From Streptomyces typhae (GTDB taxonomy: Bacteria; Actinomycetota; Actinomycetes; Streptomycetales; Streptomycetaceae): a stretch of DNA of 64,000 nt. Below are positions 1-9,600 of this stretch, piece after piece (position 1 is the first letter of the stretch; every line of letters starts with the position of its first letter). A program made the position numbers and the translations under genes. A model generated the notes under the pieces. It did no database searches. It was given only the letters and a program-made list of their open reading frames with translations, and was not told the origin of the DNA. The DNA lies in assembly GCF_009755605.1 (NCBI RefSeq), contig NZ_WPNZ01000004.1:62001-126000 (forward strand). Direction: 5' to 3'.

Positions 1-1649
1 GTGCTGGGGTACTTGGGGTCGATCGGCAGGTAGGCGGCGCCCGCCTTCAGGATGCCCAGCATGCCCACGACCAGGTCGGCGGAGCGCGGCAGGGCCAGGC
101 CCACGATCGTCTCGGGGCCCGCGCCACGGGCGACCAGCTCACGGGCGAGGCGCTCGGCCCGCGCGTCCAGCTCGGCGTACGTCAGCTCCAGATCACCGAA
201 GAGGACAGCGGTGGCGTCCGGCACCGCGGCGACCTGCCGCTCCAACAGACCCGGGACCGTCAGCTCGGGCGTCTCCGCCACGGTGTCGTTGAAGCCGCGG
301 AGCACCAGCTCGCGCTCGTCGGCCGCGAGGACGTCGGTGAGGGCCACCGGCCGGTCCGGGGCGTTCGCGAGCTGGTCGAGGACGCGGAGGTGGCGCGCCG
401 CGACGGCTTCCGCCGTGGACCGGTCGAACAGGTCCGTGGCGTACTCCAGGACGATCGCAAGACCGCCGGTTTCAGGGTCCGCGAAGTAGTTGAACTCCAG
501 GTCGAACTTGGCGGTCGGCGTGGAGAGGGCCTCCAGGCGCACCTGGAGCCCCGGCAGTGCGAAGTCGTGCCACAGGCCCGACTCCTCCCACGTGAACATC
601 GTCTGGAACAGCGGGTGGTAGGCGGTGGAGCGCTCCGGGTTGAGCGCTTCCACCAGGCGCTCGAAGGGCGCGTCCTGGTTGTCGTACGCGGCCAGGGACT
701 TGGTGCGCACCTGGGAGAGGATCTCCAGGAACGACGGGGCTCCCGACAGGTCGGTGCGCAGTACCCAGGTGTTGACGAAGAAGCCGACGAGTTCGGCGAG
801 GTCGTCGTCGGTGCGGCCCGCGATGGTGGAGCCGATCGCGATGTCCTCGCCCGCCCCGAGGTGCTGCAACGTCACCACGAGCGCCGCCTGGAAGGCCATC
901 GGCAGCGTCACGTCGGCGGCGCGCGCGACCTCCTCCACGCGGGACAGGAGACCCGGTTCCACGGCGAAGCGCAGCCCGCCGCCGCGGTGGCTCGCCACCG
1001 GCGGTCGCGGCCGGTCCGTGGAGAGGCGCAGCGGCTGCGGGACCCCGGCCAACTCGTCGTGCCAGTAGCCGAGCTGCTCGGAGAGGAGGCTCTCGGGGTC
1101 GTTCTCGTCGCCGAGCATCTCGCGCTGCCACAGCGTGTAGTCGGCGTACTGGACGGGCAGCTCGGGCAGTTCGGGCTCCGCGCCCTCGCTGCGCGCGGTG
1201 TAGCAGGCGAGGAGGTCGCGGGCGAGCGGGCCCACCGACTCGCCGTCGGCGGCGATGTGGTGGATCAGCAGGAGGAGGTGGTGCTCCTGTGCGCCGGTGC
1301 GGAAGAGCGTCGCGCGCAGCGGCAGGTCCTCGGTGAGGATCAGCGGGCGGTGGGCGACCTGCTCCGCGGCGGCCCGCAGGTCCTCTGCCGCCACCTCCAC
1401 CAGCGGCACGTCCAGACGCAGGTCTTCGGGAGCGACGGCTTCCTGGCCGGGCACGCCGTCGGGGGTCTCGACGATCAGGGTGCGCAGGCTCTCGTGCCTG
1501 ACCACCACGTCGTGAACGGCCGCCGTGAGTGCGTCCGTGTCCAGCGCGCCGGTGAACCTGACCATGAACGGGACGTTGTAGGTCGCCGAAGGCCCCTCGA
1601 AGCGGTCGATGAACCACAGGCGACGCTGCGCGTAGGACAACGGGATCAT
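1..1649 (-). CDS. Non-ribosomal peptide synthetase, N-terminal part (condensation + start of adenylation domain)
   Basis: The gene reads leftwards and runs off the window; 549 codons are visible. Residues 1-440 form a condensation domain: it opens with the LSYAQRRLWF core motif and has the catalytic HHIAADG motif (HHxxxDG, His130-His131...Asp135-Gly136). From about residue 470 an AMP-binding (adenylation) domain begins, with the LTYAEL and LKAGAAYLPIDP core motifs; its substrate-binding pocket lies outside the window. Family knowledge: the C domain joins an upstream acyl or aminoacyl thioester to the amino acid activated by the A domain. The ATG at 1649 has AGGAG ten bases upstream and begins almost directly with the C domain, with no leading docking or carrier domain. 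The upstream partner is therefore elsewhere. Whether it belongs to the same pathway as the PKS genes 15 kb away is unknown. Confidence 0.93.
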   Translation of the reverse strand, partial: MIPLSYAQRRLWFIDRFEGPSATYNVPFMVRFTGALDTDALTAAVHDVVVRHESLRTLIVETPDGVPGQEAVAPEDLRLDVPLVEVAAEDLRAAAEQVAHRPLILTEDLPLRATLFRTGAQEHHLLLLIHHIAADGESVGPLARDLLACYTARSEGAEPELPELPVQYADYTLWQREMLGDENDPESLLSEQLGYWHDELAGVPQPLRLSTDRPRPPVASHRGGGLRFAVEPGLLSRVEEVARAADVTLPMAFQAALVVTLQHLGAGEDIAIGSTIAGRTDDDLAELVGFFVNTWVLRTDLSGAPSFLEILSQVRTKSLAAYDNQDAPFERLVEALNPERSTAYHPLFQTMFTWEESGLWHDFALPGLQVRLEALSTPTAKFDLEFNYFADPETGGLAIVLEYATDLFDRSTAEAVAARHLRVLDQLANAPDRPVALTDVLAADERELVLRGFNDTVAETPELTVPGLLERQVAAVPDATAVLFGDLELTYAELDARAERLARELVARGAGPETIVGLALPRSADLVVGMLGILKAGAAYLPIDPKYPS

Positions 1650-2685
1650 TTACTTGCCACTCCTGTTCGGCTGGCCCGGACGAGGACAAGTCCGGGCTGG
1701 GCGATTGCTTGGGCCGACGCGGCCTCGTTCCCTGCATTCACAACAAACTCACAAGAATCTGCGGACCGTGCATTCGATTTCCGCCCGCTCAATTCGCGCT
1801 CTCGCCACGAATCTTCTTACTGCGTTCTCTTCACCGGATTCCGCACCCGCTGACGGAGATGTCCGGAGGCGGAGCAAGGATCGGGTGAACCCGGGCCACT
1901 CCCGAACAGCACGGACAGCACGGACAACACAGGCAGCGCCGACGAGCCGCTGGTCAGGCACCGCACATCGTGAAGAAACCGCTGATCAAGCGCCACTTGG
2001 GGCACATCGAGGCGCACTTTTCCCGCTTGCCTGGCTGATTTCATGCATCGCCTTCCACGGCCACCACTCCCCCGCCCGTCGGCCATTTCCGCCACAGCCC
2101 GGGGACCGTAGCACTCACTCGTCGCCGCCCGACAGGCTTATCCAATGGCGGTACCACGCACGTCTTCTTCTCGTCCGACGCGGGCTTCGGCCAGAACATC
2201 ACTGCACCCAGCACGTTCATCCTCGACCGCGTATCTCCCGGCTCCGATGTCCTGTTAACGAGACAGGCAGGATGCATGGCACACCGATGCCTGATGGCGC
2301 TTTTTCGAGGGTTTCTTTTCCGCCCCGGTACGACATTGCCGAACGGCCTGGGCGTGTTGCACCATCCGCACCCGGCTCCGGCGTTCCGACAGCCGTCCTT
2401 CATCGCTCTATGTCCGGTTTAGCCGGGCGCGGGCCGCTAAGTGCGGACAGATTCCGATCAGTCACCGAACGTAGTGACCGCGTCGCGGGCAATGTCGGCC
2501 ACGAGGGCCGGCCGCGCCGTTTCGCGCCGTCGCGTGCTGTTTCCGCCCGGCAACAACCGGACTTCCGGGGCCGGGCCGCCATGACGACGCCATGACGCAA
2601 CAAGTCGGGTCTTCGGCAACGGCGCCTTCCGCACTGACATGGAGAGCAACCCGGCACTCGGCCGGGGTCCTGCTCGGGAGGTCCG
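1650..2685. other. Intergenic region, no convincing gene
   Basis: About 1 kb between the NRPS start and a possible small plus-strand gene. The stretches around 1730-1850 and 2100-2400 are noticeably richer in A/T than the flanking genes, and no frame shows streptomycete codon bias or a recognisable domain. It probably carries the NRPS promoter and leader. Visible small structures are the inverted repeat at 1674-1697, short tandem copies of AGCACGGAC near 1908-1925, and a CCTGT-N7-ACAGG inverted repeat at 2251-2267. I cannot assign a promoter box with confidence. Confidence 0.6.
1674..1697. promoter_or_regulatory. Inverted repeat in the NRPS leader region
   Basis: Perfect 8-bp arms (GCCCGGAC / GTCCGGGC) are separated by 8 bases, 25 bp upstream of the NRPS start codon. 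It could be an operator or a hairpin in the untranslated leader. The structure is seen; the function is inference. Confidence 0.35.
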
Positions 2686-2802
2686 ATGAACCGTCAGCCG
2701 AAACAGCGCACCACACGCCTGGCACTGGCCGTGGCCGTGGTGTCGGGCGCCGTGCGCGCCCTGGTCGCCAAGGTCCTCGACGTGGTGTGGCCGTCGTCCT
2801 GA
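2686..2802 (+). CDS. Possible small protein, 38 aa, function unknown
   Basis: A short plus-strand frame begins with ATG at 2686, preceded by a strong GGGAGG ribosome-binding site with a 5-base gap, and ends with TGA at 2800-2802. The product starts with a basic segment (MNRQPKQRTTR) followed by a hydrophobic or amphipathic stretch rich in Ala, Val and Leu (LALAVAVVSGAVRALV), so it could associate with the membrane. It converges on the STAND gene, with a hairpin between them. I do not recognise a family. Support rests on the ribosome-binding site and on the terminator placement; short GC-rich frames also arise by chance. Confidence 0.42.
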   Translation: MNRQPKQRTTRLALAVAVVSGAVRALVAKVLDVVWPSS

Positions 2803-2846
2803 CGCCCGGCCCGTGGTGCGGCAGTCCCGGCCCGTCGTCCTTCCGT

Positions 2847-2866
2847 CCCGGCCCGCGAGGGCCGGG
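2847..2866. terminator. Hairpin between convergent genes
   Basis: A perfect 8-bp stem (CCCGGCCC / GGGCCGGG) closes a GCGA tetraloop of the stable GNRA type. It directly abuts the TGA stop (2867-2869) of the minus-strand STAND gene and lies 44 bp after the small plus-strand frame, so it could serve both directions. There is no T-run, as is usual for actinobacterial terminators. Confidence 0.6.
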
Positions 2867-5800
2867 TCAGGGAAGGCCGTGCAGAGGGACGGGCTCGAAC
2901 TCCCAGACGGGGCGCCGCCCTTCGGTGACCGCGACTGTCCCCGGGTGATCCGCGTAGGACCGGCGCAGTTCCCGCAGGGCGGGCCCGTCGAACGCGTCGG
3001 CGCGGCCCGTCCGGCCGAGGGCACGGAGATCGGCGGCGTGCGCGACGGTCAGCAGCAGCGTCAGCGGATGCCGGGAGCGCAGCACGGCGTCGGCCCGCTC
3101 CCGCGCGGCGCCGCTCAGCTCCGCGGCGCCGTCCGTGTCGCCGTCCGCGTGGCGGCTCGCGGAGAGGGCGACGGCGAGGCCCAGCGTCCACGGATGCGCC
3201 TGGCCGAGTCGTGCGGAGAATCCCCGCCAGCTCGCTTCGAGCACGGGTCGGGCTCGTTCGAGGTCCGTACCCGCCGCGGCCAGCGCGGCGTTGGCCTCGA
3301 TCCCGAAGAGATAGGGGTGCCCCTCGGGCAGCATGGCCCGGTAGCCGTCCAGGGCCCGTCTGCCGCTGATGTCCGCGGGGTCGCCCCCGCCGCCGGCTCT
3401 CGCGTGCGGTGCCACCCACGAACAGGCACTGAGCACGTGGAGGGCGAGCGGGTTGCCTTCGGGGAGGCGGAGCACGGCGCGGCGGACCCGGTCGAGCCGG
3501 GCCGCCGCCTCGTCCACGTGCCCGGTGTGCCACCGGCACAGGGCCACCTCGTACTCCGCCGCCAGGGTCTGCGGATGCCGGGGACCGAGCACCGCCCGCA
3601 GACCCTGCAGGGCCGCGGTCTGTTCGTCGTCGGCCTCGCCGTAGCGGCCCAGGAGCCGCAGGTCCAGGGCGTGGCGGCTGCGGGCGAACAGCGTCTGCGG
3701 GGACCAGGGCGTCAGGGTGTCGCAGCGGGCGAGGACCTCCGTGCCGATCTCCAGGGCCTCCTCCCACCGCCCGCACGCCCGCGCGCACTCGGCGAGCAGG
3801 GCGCGGGCCCGGAGGGTGACCGGGGCGTCCGGGCCCGAGGTGCTCAACCGCTCCTCGTACGCGGTACGGGCGTGCTCGTCCGCCTCCGCGTAGCGTCCGC
3901 GGCAGAGCAGTGTCGCGGCCCGCGCGCCGGTGACGAGTCCGCCGTCGGCGCCGGGTGCGCCGTCCGTCCCGCGGTCGAGGAGCCGGGCGGCCTCGGGCAG
4001 CCTGCCCGTCTCGCGCAGCAGGCGGGCGCGTACTTCCAGGAGTTCGGGGTCGAGGGCGGCGGTGGTGCCGGCGCGGGCCCGCGACGTCAGTTCGAGGCCC
4101 TGGTGGTGGGCGCCCGACCAGCGGCAGAAGGCAAGGCAGTTGCGCACCAGACGGCGGGCGTCCGGGGCATCGCTCTCCAGGACGCCCGAGGGGCGCAGGT
4201 GCCGCAACAGCTCCCCGTAGCGGGGCCACAGCGCGGGGGCCTCGGGCAGCCGGGGGTCCGCGGTCGTCAGCGCCTGCACGGCGAGCGCGGCGGCCTCGGC
4301 ACGGTGCCCGTCGTGCGCCCCGCGCAGCGCCGCCCGGCGTACGAGCGGATGCACCCGCAGGGTGTCCGCCTCGATGCGGGCCAGCGACGCCTCCACCAGC
4401 GCGTGCGCGGCGGCGTCCCACGTGCCGTCGTCCGGGGTGGGCAACGGCCGCAGCCAGCGCAACGGCACCTCGCCCTCGGCGAAGCGGTCGCTCAGGCGCA
4501 GCAGCAGACGGGCCTGCGGCACCCGGGCGTGCAGGCGGCCCAGCGCGTCCGTCAGCGAGGGCAGCCGCACCTCGTCGCCCGGGTGCCGCCGGGTCATCGC
4601 CTGTACGAGGGCTCCCGGGTGGTCGCCCACGCGCCGGGCCAGTTCCCGGTCGCCGCGCAGTCCGCGGCCGGGGTCGAAGCGGGTCACACAGGTCAGGCTC
4701 TCCGCCCAGACGAAGCAGGGCACGTCGATGAGTTCGGCCGCGTACCGCTCCCAGGCACGGTTCTGCGAGGTGATCAGGACACGCACCGCGGGGCCCGGCA
4801 GCAGCGGCGCCAGGACCGCCGGTTCCTCCGCGCCGTCGAGGACCAGCAGAATCCGGCGGCGGTCCGCCGGGGCGCGCGGAGACCTGACGGCGGTGTACAA
4901 CGCGGCGAGTTCCGCGCCCGGTTCGGTCCGGGCGCCGCCCAGCTCCTCGCCGAGCCGGGCGAGTTCCGCGCGCACGGAGTCCTGGGAGCGCGCGTCCACC
5001 CACCAGACGACGTCGTAGAGGCCCTTGAAGCGGTGGACGTACTCGACGGCCGCCGCCGACTTTCCGACGCCGGGGAGCCCGACGAGCACGCGGACGACGG
5101 CGGGTGGTACGTCAGGGCCCCCCGAGGTCTCCGGGAGGTTCGAGGAGTCAGGGGTCGCCGGGGTGCCCGGACTGCCGTCGGCCCGGCCCGCGTTCCCGGT
5201 TTCCGCACCGGCCGCGGCTGTTCCGGTCGTGGGGACGCCGGGCGGTGGCGGCGGGTCGTCCGTCAGTTCCTGGTGGATCGTCCACAGCAGTTCGTCGCGC
5301 CCGGTGAACCGGTCGTCGCGGTGCCCGACCCCGCCCCACACCTCGGGAAGGTCGGTGGGCAGGGCTTCGACGGGCCCGGGGGCTGCGGGGACCGTGGTCG
5401 TGCCGGTGGCCAGGCGCAGACGCCGGTCCGCCGCCACCACGCCCGCACCGCTCAGGTCGACGGCCGTCACGCCGTGGGGAGTGCCTGCGGCGGCCCGCAC
5501 GTCACCGGGGCCGCGCGGGCCGCCGGACTCGCCGGAGCCGTACGGGGTGACGACGGTCAGCCGGCCCGGGTGGTGCTCCCCGGTGAGCCGGAAGCCCTCG
5601 GCCCACTCCGCGGCTGTGTACCGGCCGGCCGCGCCCAGGCAGCCGCTGACGACGACCGGGTCCCCGGTCCGCAGCCGGGCCGCGAGCAGCTCCGCGACGC
5701 TCTCTCCCGGTACGGGGGTGAGCAGTTCGGCGCTCGCGTCGGCGCCGTACGCGCGCAGCCTGCCGGTGAGCCACGCGCCCCAGGGCGCGTCGGGGCCCGC

Positions 5801-6628
5801 GAACAGCACGTGGTAGCGCCGGACTCCGTCGGGCGGCGGGCCCGCCCCGTACCGGGACCTGCTCACGGCCGACTCGCGGCGCGCCTGCCGTAGCAGCACC
5901 GCCGCTTCCCGGCGCACCGCCGCCACGGCCGCCTCCTGGTCGGCGACCGCCCGCTCCCGCGCCACTTCGGCGGCCTCCAGGCGCTCGGCGAGGTGCCGGC
6001 GGCGCTGTTCGCCGTCCTCGGCCCGCCGCTCGGCCGCCGCCCGGTCGCGCTCCAGGGCCTCCGCTCTGCGCAGCAGGTCGCCGTTCTCCAGCGCCAGTCG
6101 GGACGCCTTCTCCTCCAGGGTGTCGTGCTCGAAGCGGAGCGCGGCGAGCCGCTCCAGGGCCGCGTCCCGTTCCCGCCGGGCCGTCACGGCCTGCCGCTCG
6201 GCCTGTTCCCTGCGGTGGTGCTCCGCCTGCCACTTCCCCTTCAGGTGCTCGGTCTCCCACCGCTGCCGATTGGTGGCGCGCATGGCCAGCTCCTGTCTGC
6301 GCAGCACCTCGGCGCGCAGGCGGGGGTCCGGCGCGCTGTGCGCGGCCTCGGCGTGGGCGGCGAGCAGGTGCTCCACGAACTCGACCGGCGCGGCCTGCGC
6401 TCCGCTGAGGTAGCGGGACACGGTCGACTTGTGCAGGGACTTCCTCCTGCCGTAGGCCTCCATGGTCGTGTCGAGGGCCGCGAAGAGCCTGCGCAGCAGG
6501 AGCGCGCAGTGCCAGGCGTCGGGGTGCACACCCTCGGGGGCGCTCGCCGATTTGCCCCGTTCCGGCGGCAGGGCGGCTTCCCAGTCCGGCTCCCCGTCCG
6601 CCACTCCCGACGCGGCGCCCTCGGTCAC
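2867..6628 (-). CDS. STAND-type protein: HTH, coiled coil, TIR-like, NB-ARC ATPase, TPR repeats
   Basis: 1253 aa. Residues about 40-95 resemble an XRE-type helix-turn-helix (STVSRYLSG segment). About 105-255 are a highly charged coiled coil. About 270-410 resemble a TIR domain: YHVLFAGPD start, a Trp-rich first helix, a YTAAEWAEGF segment carrying the Glu expected at the NADase position, and a closing VDLSG strand. An NB-ARC NTPase follows (FTGRDEL; Walker A GLPGVGKS about 517-524; Walker B ILLVLDG about 593-599), then TPR-like repeats from about 760 to the C-terminus. STAND proteins use TPRs to sense a ligand and NTP-driven oligomerisation to activate an N-terminal effector. GTG at 6628 is chosen because it overlaps the preceding gene's stop as GTGA, implying translational coupling. 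It is the last gene of the operon. The TIR assignment is from pattern only. Confidence 0.85.
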   Translation of the reverse strand: MTEGAASGVADGEPDWEAALPPERGKSASAPEGVHPDAWHCALLLRRLFAALDTTMEAYGRRKSLHKSTVSRYLSGAQAAPVEFVEHLLAAHAEAAHSAPDPRLRAEVLRRQELAMRATNRQRWETEHLKGKWQAEHHRREQAERQAVTARRERDAALERLAALRFEHDTLEEKASRLALENGDLLRRAEALERDRAAAERRAEDGEQRRRHLAERLEAAEVARERAVADQEAAVAAVRREAAVLLRQARRESAVSRSRYGAGPPPDGVRRYHVLFAGPDAPWGAWLTGRLRAYGADASAELLTPVPGESVAELLAARLRTGDPVVVSGCLGAAGRYTAAEWAEGFRLTGEHHPGRLTVVTPYGSGESGGPRGPGDVRAAAGTPHGVTAVDLSGAGVVAADRRLRLATGTTTVPAAPGPVEALPTDLPEVWGGVGHRDDRFTGRDELLWTIHQELTDDPPPPPGVPTTGTAAAGAETGNAGRADGSPGTPATPDSSNLPETSGGPDVPPAVVRVLVGLPGVGKSAAAVEYVHRFKGLYDVVWWVDARSQDSVRAELARLGEELGGARTEPGAELAALYTAVRSPRAPADRRRILLVLDGAEEPAVLAPLLPGPAVRVLITSQNRAWERYAAELIDVPCFVWAESLTCVTRFDPGRGLRGDRELARRVGDHPGALVQAMTRRHPGDEVRLPSLTDALGRLHARVPQARLLLRLSDRFAEGEVPLRWLRPLPTPDDGTWDAAAHALVEASLARIEADTLRVHPLVRRAALRGAHDGHRAEAAALAVQALTTADPRLPEAPALWPRYGELLRHLRPSGVLESDAPDARRLVRNCLAFCRWSGAHHQGLELTSRARAGTTAALDPELLEVRARLLRETGRLPEAARLLDRGTDGAPGADGGLVTGARAATLLCRGRYAEADEHARTAYEERLSTSGPDAPVTLRARALLAECARACGRWEEALEIGTEVLARCDTLTPWSPQTLFARSRHALDLRLLGRYGEADDEQTAALQGLRAVLGPRHPQTLAAEYEVALCRWHTGHVDEAAARLDRVRRAVLRLPEGNPLALHVLSACSWVAPHARAGGGGDPADISGRRALDGYRAMLPEGHPYLFGIEANAALAAAGTDLERARPVLEASWRGFSARLGQAHPWTLGLAVALSASRHADGDTDGAAELSGAARERADAVLRSRHPLTLLLTVAHAADLRALGRTGRADAFDGPALRELRRSYADHPGTVAVTEGRRPVWEFEPVPLHGLP

Positions 6629-9600
6629 GGTCCGCCGCCGTCCGCCGCGGGGGCGGCGCCGAGGCGGGTCGCCGCGGCGCGTACGCGGTCGGCTTCCCGG
6701 GCCGTGCACAGGTCCGGTGCCCCGCCCTCGTGCAGGGCCCGGACGAGTTGCTCGTACACGTGCAGGGCCCGCACGGTGTCGCCGAGGTGCTCCAGTGCGT
6801 CCGCGTGGGCTGCCGCCGCCTGGAACCACTGGGGTGCGGGAGAGTGCCGCCACGCCCGGTCCGCGGCGGTGGCGTAGCAGCGGGCGGCGCGCTTCGGATC
6901 GCCCGCGCGGGCGGCGAGGTCGCCGCGCAGCTGCCAGACGGCGGCGTCCACGGCGGGAGGTGTCGCGTCGGGTTGCACGGCGTCCAGGATGTCGTCGGCC
7001 TCGCGGGGCGCGCTCGTGTCGGTGGTTTCGGCGAACGCCAGCAGGCTCCGCGCGAGGAGCAGCCGGCGCCCGGCCGACTCGGGGTCGTGGGGCGCCGACA
7101 CGTCGACGGCGCGGCGCAGCATGCGCACGGCGGCGCCGCGGTCGCCGACGGAGCCGGTGCGGGTGGCGCGGGCGGTCAGCAACTCGCCCAGCGACGTGCG
7201 GGCGGCGGGCAGCCGCGGATCGTCGCGGACGAGGAGCGACAGGGCGTCCGCCCACGCCTCGATCGCGTCGTCCTGTCGCCGTACGAAGGCTCCGGCCGGC
7301 CCCGGCGGGCAGCAGTCGGTGAGGACGAGTGCCCGGCGCAGGGCGCACTCCGCGACGATGCGGGCCCGGCCGGGCAGGGGGGCGTCCCCGACGCCCCCGA
7401 GGATCCGGCCGGGCGCGGCCGGCCCGGCAGCCGCAAGGCGCGCGGTGGGCACGGCGTCCGCAGCCGGGTCCGGTGGTGTGTCGGCCGAACGGGAGTCGGC
7501 CACCGGGGTCTCGGCCAGGCGGCGGGCCTCGTCGAGCAGGGTGTGGATCTCCTCCAGTGCTGCGTCGTCCGGCGGCCCGGCCTGGGCGAGCACCAGGGCG
7601 TGTGCGCGGTCGAGGACGCACCGGCAGCGTTCGGCCGGGTGGAGCGCGCCCCACGACGGCTCGTCCGCGGCGGCACCCAGGTCCGCGGCGGCACGCACCG
7701 CGTGGGCCCGGCGGGCCGCGGGGTCCGCGGTGGTCGCGGCGTCGTGGGGGCGGCCGTTGCCGGGCGGCAGAAGACCGGCGTCGCTGTGGTGGCGGGCGAG
7801 GTCGAACAGGACCGCGCCGCGCGCCACCAGGGCGCCGTCCACCGGGCCGCCCGCGACGAGCAGGTCGGCGGTGTCCAGGGCTTCCAGGAGCCGGGCGGCG
7901 CACCACTGCCCGGGACGTTCGCGGGCGAAGGGCGCCCCGATCACCGCGAGGCGGCGGAGCACCCGGACGCGGGCCAGGGCGAGGTCGCGGACCAGGGTGT
8001 CGTCCGCGTCGGCGCGGGCCGCGGGACCGGCGAGGTGGTCGACGGCTCCGGCGAGCAGGACGGCCGCGATCCGGGAACCCTCGGCCGACGACGTGCGCCC
8101 GTCGACGCGCTGGGCGTCCATCATGGTGAGCGCCCAGCGGGGCAGGAGGTCGCGGTCGAGGCGGTCGGCCACGGCCTCGTCGGCCATCCTCTCCAGGACC
8201 CGCGTCAGGGTCAGACGGGCGGACGGAACCAGCGGCACCGCTTCCTGGGCCGCGTACAGCGCCTCGCGCAGCTGTTCTCCGAGGGGGCGGAACGACCACC
8301 GCAGCAGGAGGGCCTCGGCCAGCTCGGCGTGGTGTCCGGCGCGCGCGGCGGGCTCGCGCTCCGTCTCCACGGCGGCGCCCAGGTCCGTTACGGCCAGGTC
8401 GAGATGGCGCAGGGACCCGAGCCTGCGGAAGTCGTCGAGGCGATCCCGGGCGCGAGCAGCCAGCATGTCCGCGGGGACGGCTGCCGCGGCCGACTCGTGC
8501 GCCCGGTCCGCGAGGGCCGCCGGGGCGCCGAACCGCCGCAGCACCTGCGCGGAGACCCGGGCGAAGTCCTGGAGCAGCGGCGCGTCCGGTGCCCCGCCGT
8601 CGAGATCGGCCGCCGCCGCGCCCGCGGTGCGGGCGTGGATGTGCTCGGGGGCGACACGGTCCGACAGGGCGGCCGAGGCGATGACGGGGAAGTTGCGGCC
8701 GCCGCGGCCGAACCGGCGCTCCACGTACGCGGAGGCCTGCCTGAGCACGTCCTGCGCGTCCTCCACGCTCAGCCGCAGCAGCAACTCCTCGCGCACGCCC
8801 GGCCGGAACGCGAACTCCAGGGCCCCGTCGGACGTGTGGCCGACGGCCGCCCCGGCGCCGGACGCGGAGTTGTCGACGCGCCGCAACAGGCCGCTCAGCA
8901 CGACCTCGGCCATGACGTCGGGACCCGATTCGGGCAGCAGGGCGCGTTGCACGAGTTGCATCACCGGGAACGCGAGCGGCACGGCGGCGAGGAGGGTGGC
9001 CAGGCGGACGGCGTCCGGGGAGCCCGTGGCGCGGAACCGGCTCACCCGCTCCACCGGCGCGCCGGGGGACTCGGCCGCCGGGGCGGCGGGGGCCGCGGGG
9101 TGGTCGGCCCCGACGAAACCGGCCACTCCGGGCGTCGCGCCGCCGGTGAGGTCCGCCACCAGGCGTGCCCAGGCGGCGAGGGCCTCGGCGCGCGGGGCGA
9201 GGATCGGTACGGGGACACGGCCCGGCCGGGCCCGCTCGGCGGCCGGTGCGGAGTGGGCGTGGAAGCCGATCGTCCCGGAGAGCCCCGGGCGGCGCGTCAG
9301 GATGCCGGGCTCCGGCGGCAGATGGGTCCGCGCCCACATGCGCTGGGGCAGGGGCTGCATGACGGCCACAGGACCGCTGCGCGCCAGGCGGTGCAGAAGC
9401 CGCTGCATGTGGCCGTCGCGCCACAGCGGCCCCACGCAGTCGCTGAGGACCAGGACCAGACGGTGGCCGCCGGGGGCCAGGAGACGGTCTCCGGACAGGG
9501 ACGGCGACCCGGGCGCGAAGGTGCGGGCGAGCCTCGGCTCCCCGTACGGGGTCTCGTGGACGTAGTGGTGCGCGACGTCGCGGAACACGCCTGCCTGCGC

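Noticed and set aside
1654..2595. 313-codon plus-strand frame in the NRPS upstream region
   Set aside because: No codon bias at third positions, no domain, mixed composition and no ribosome-binding site; an open frame by chance.
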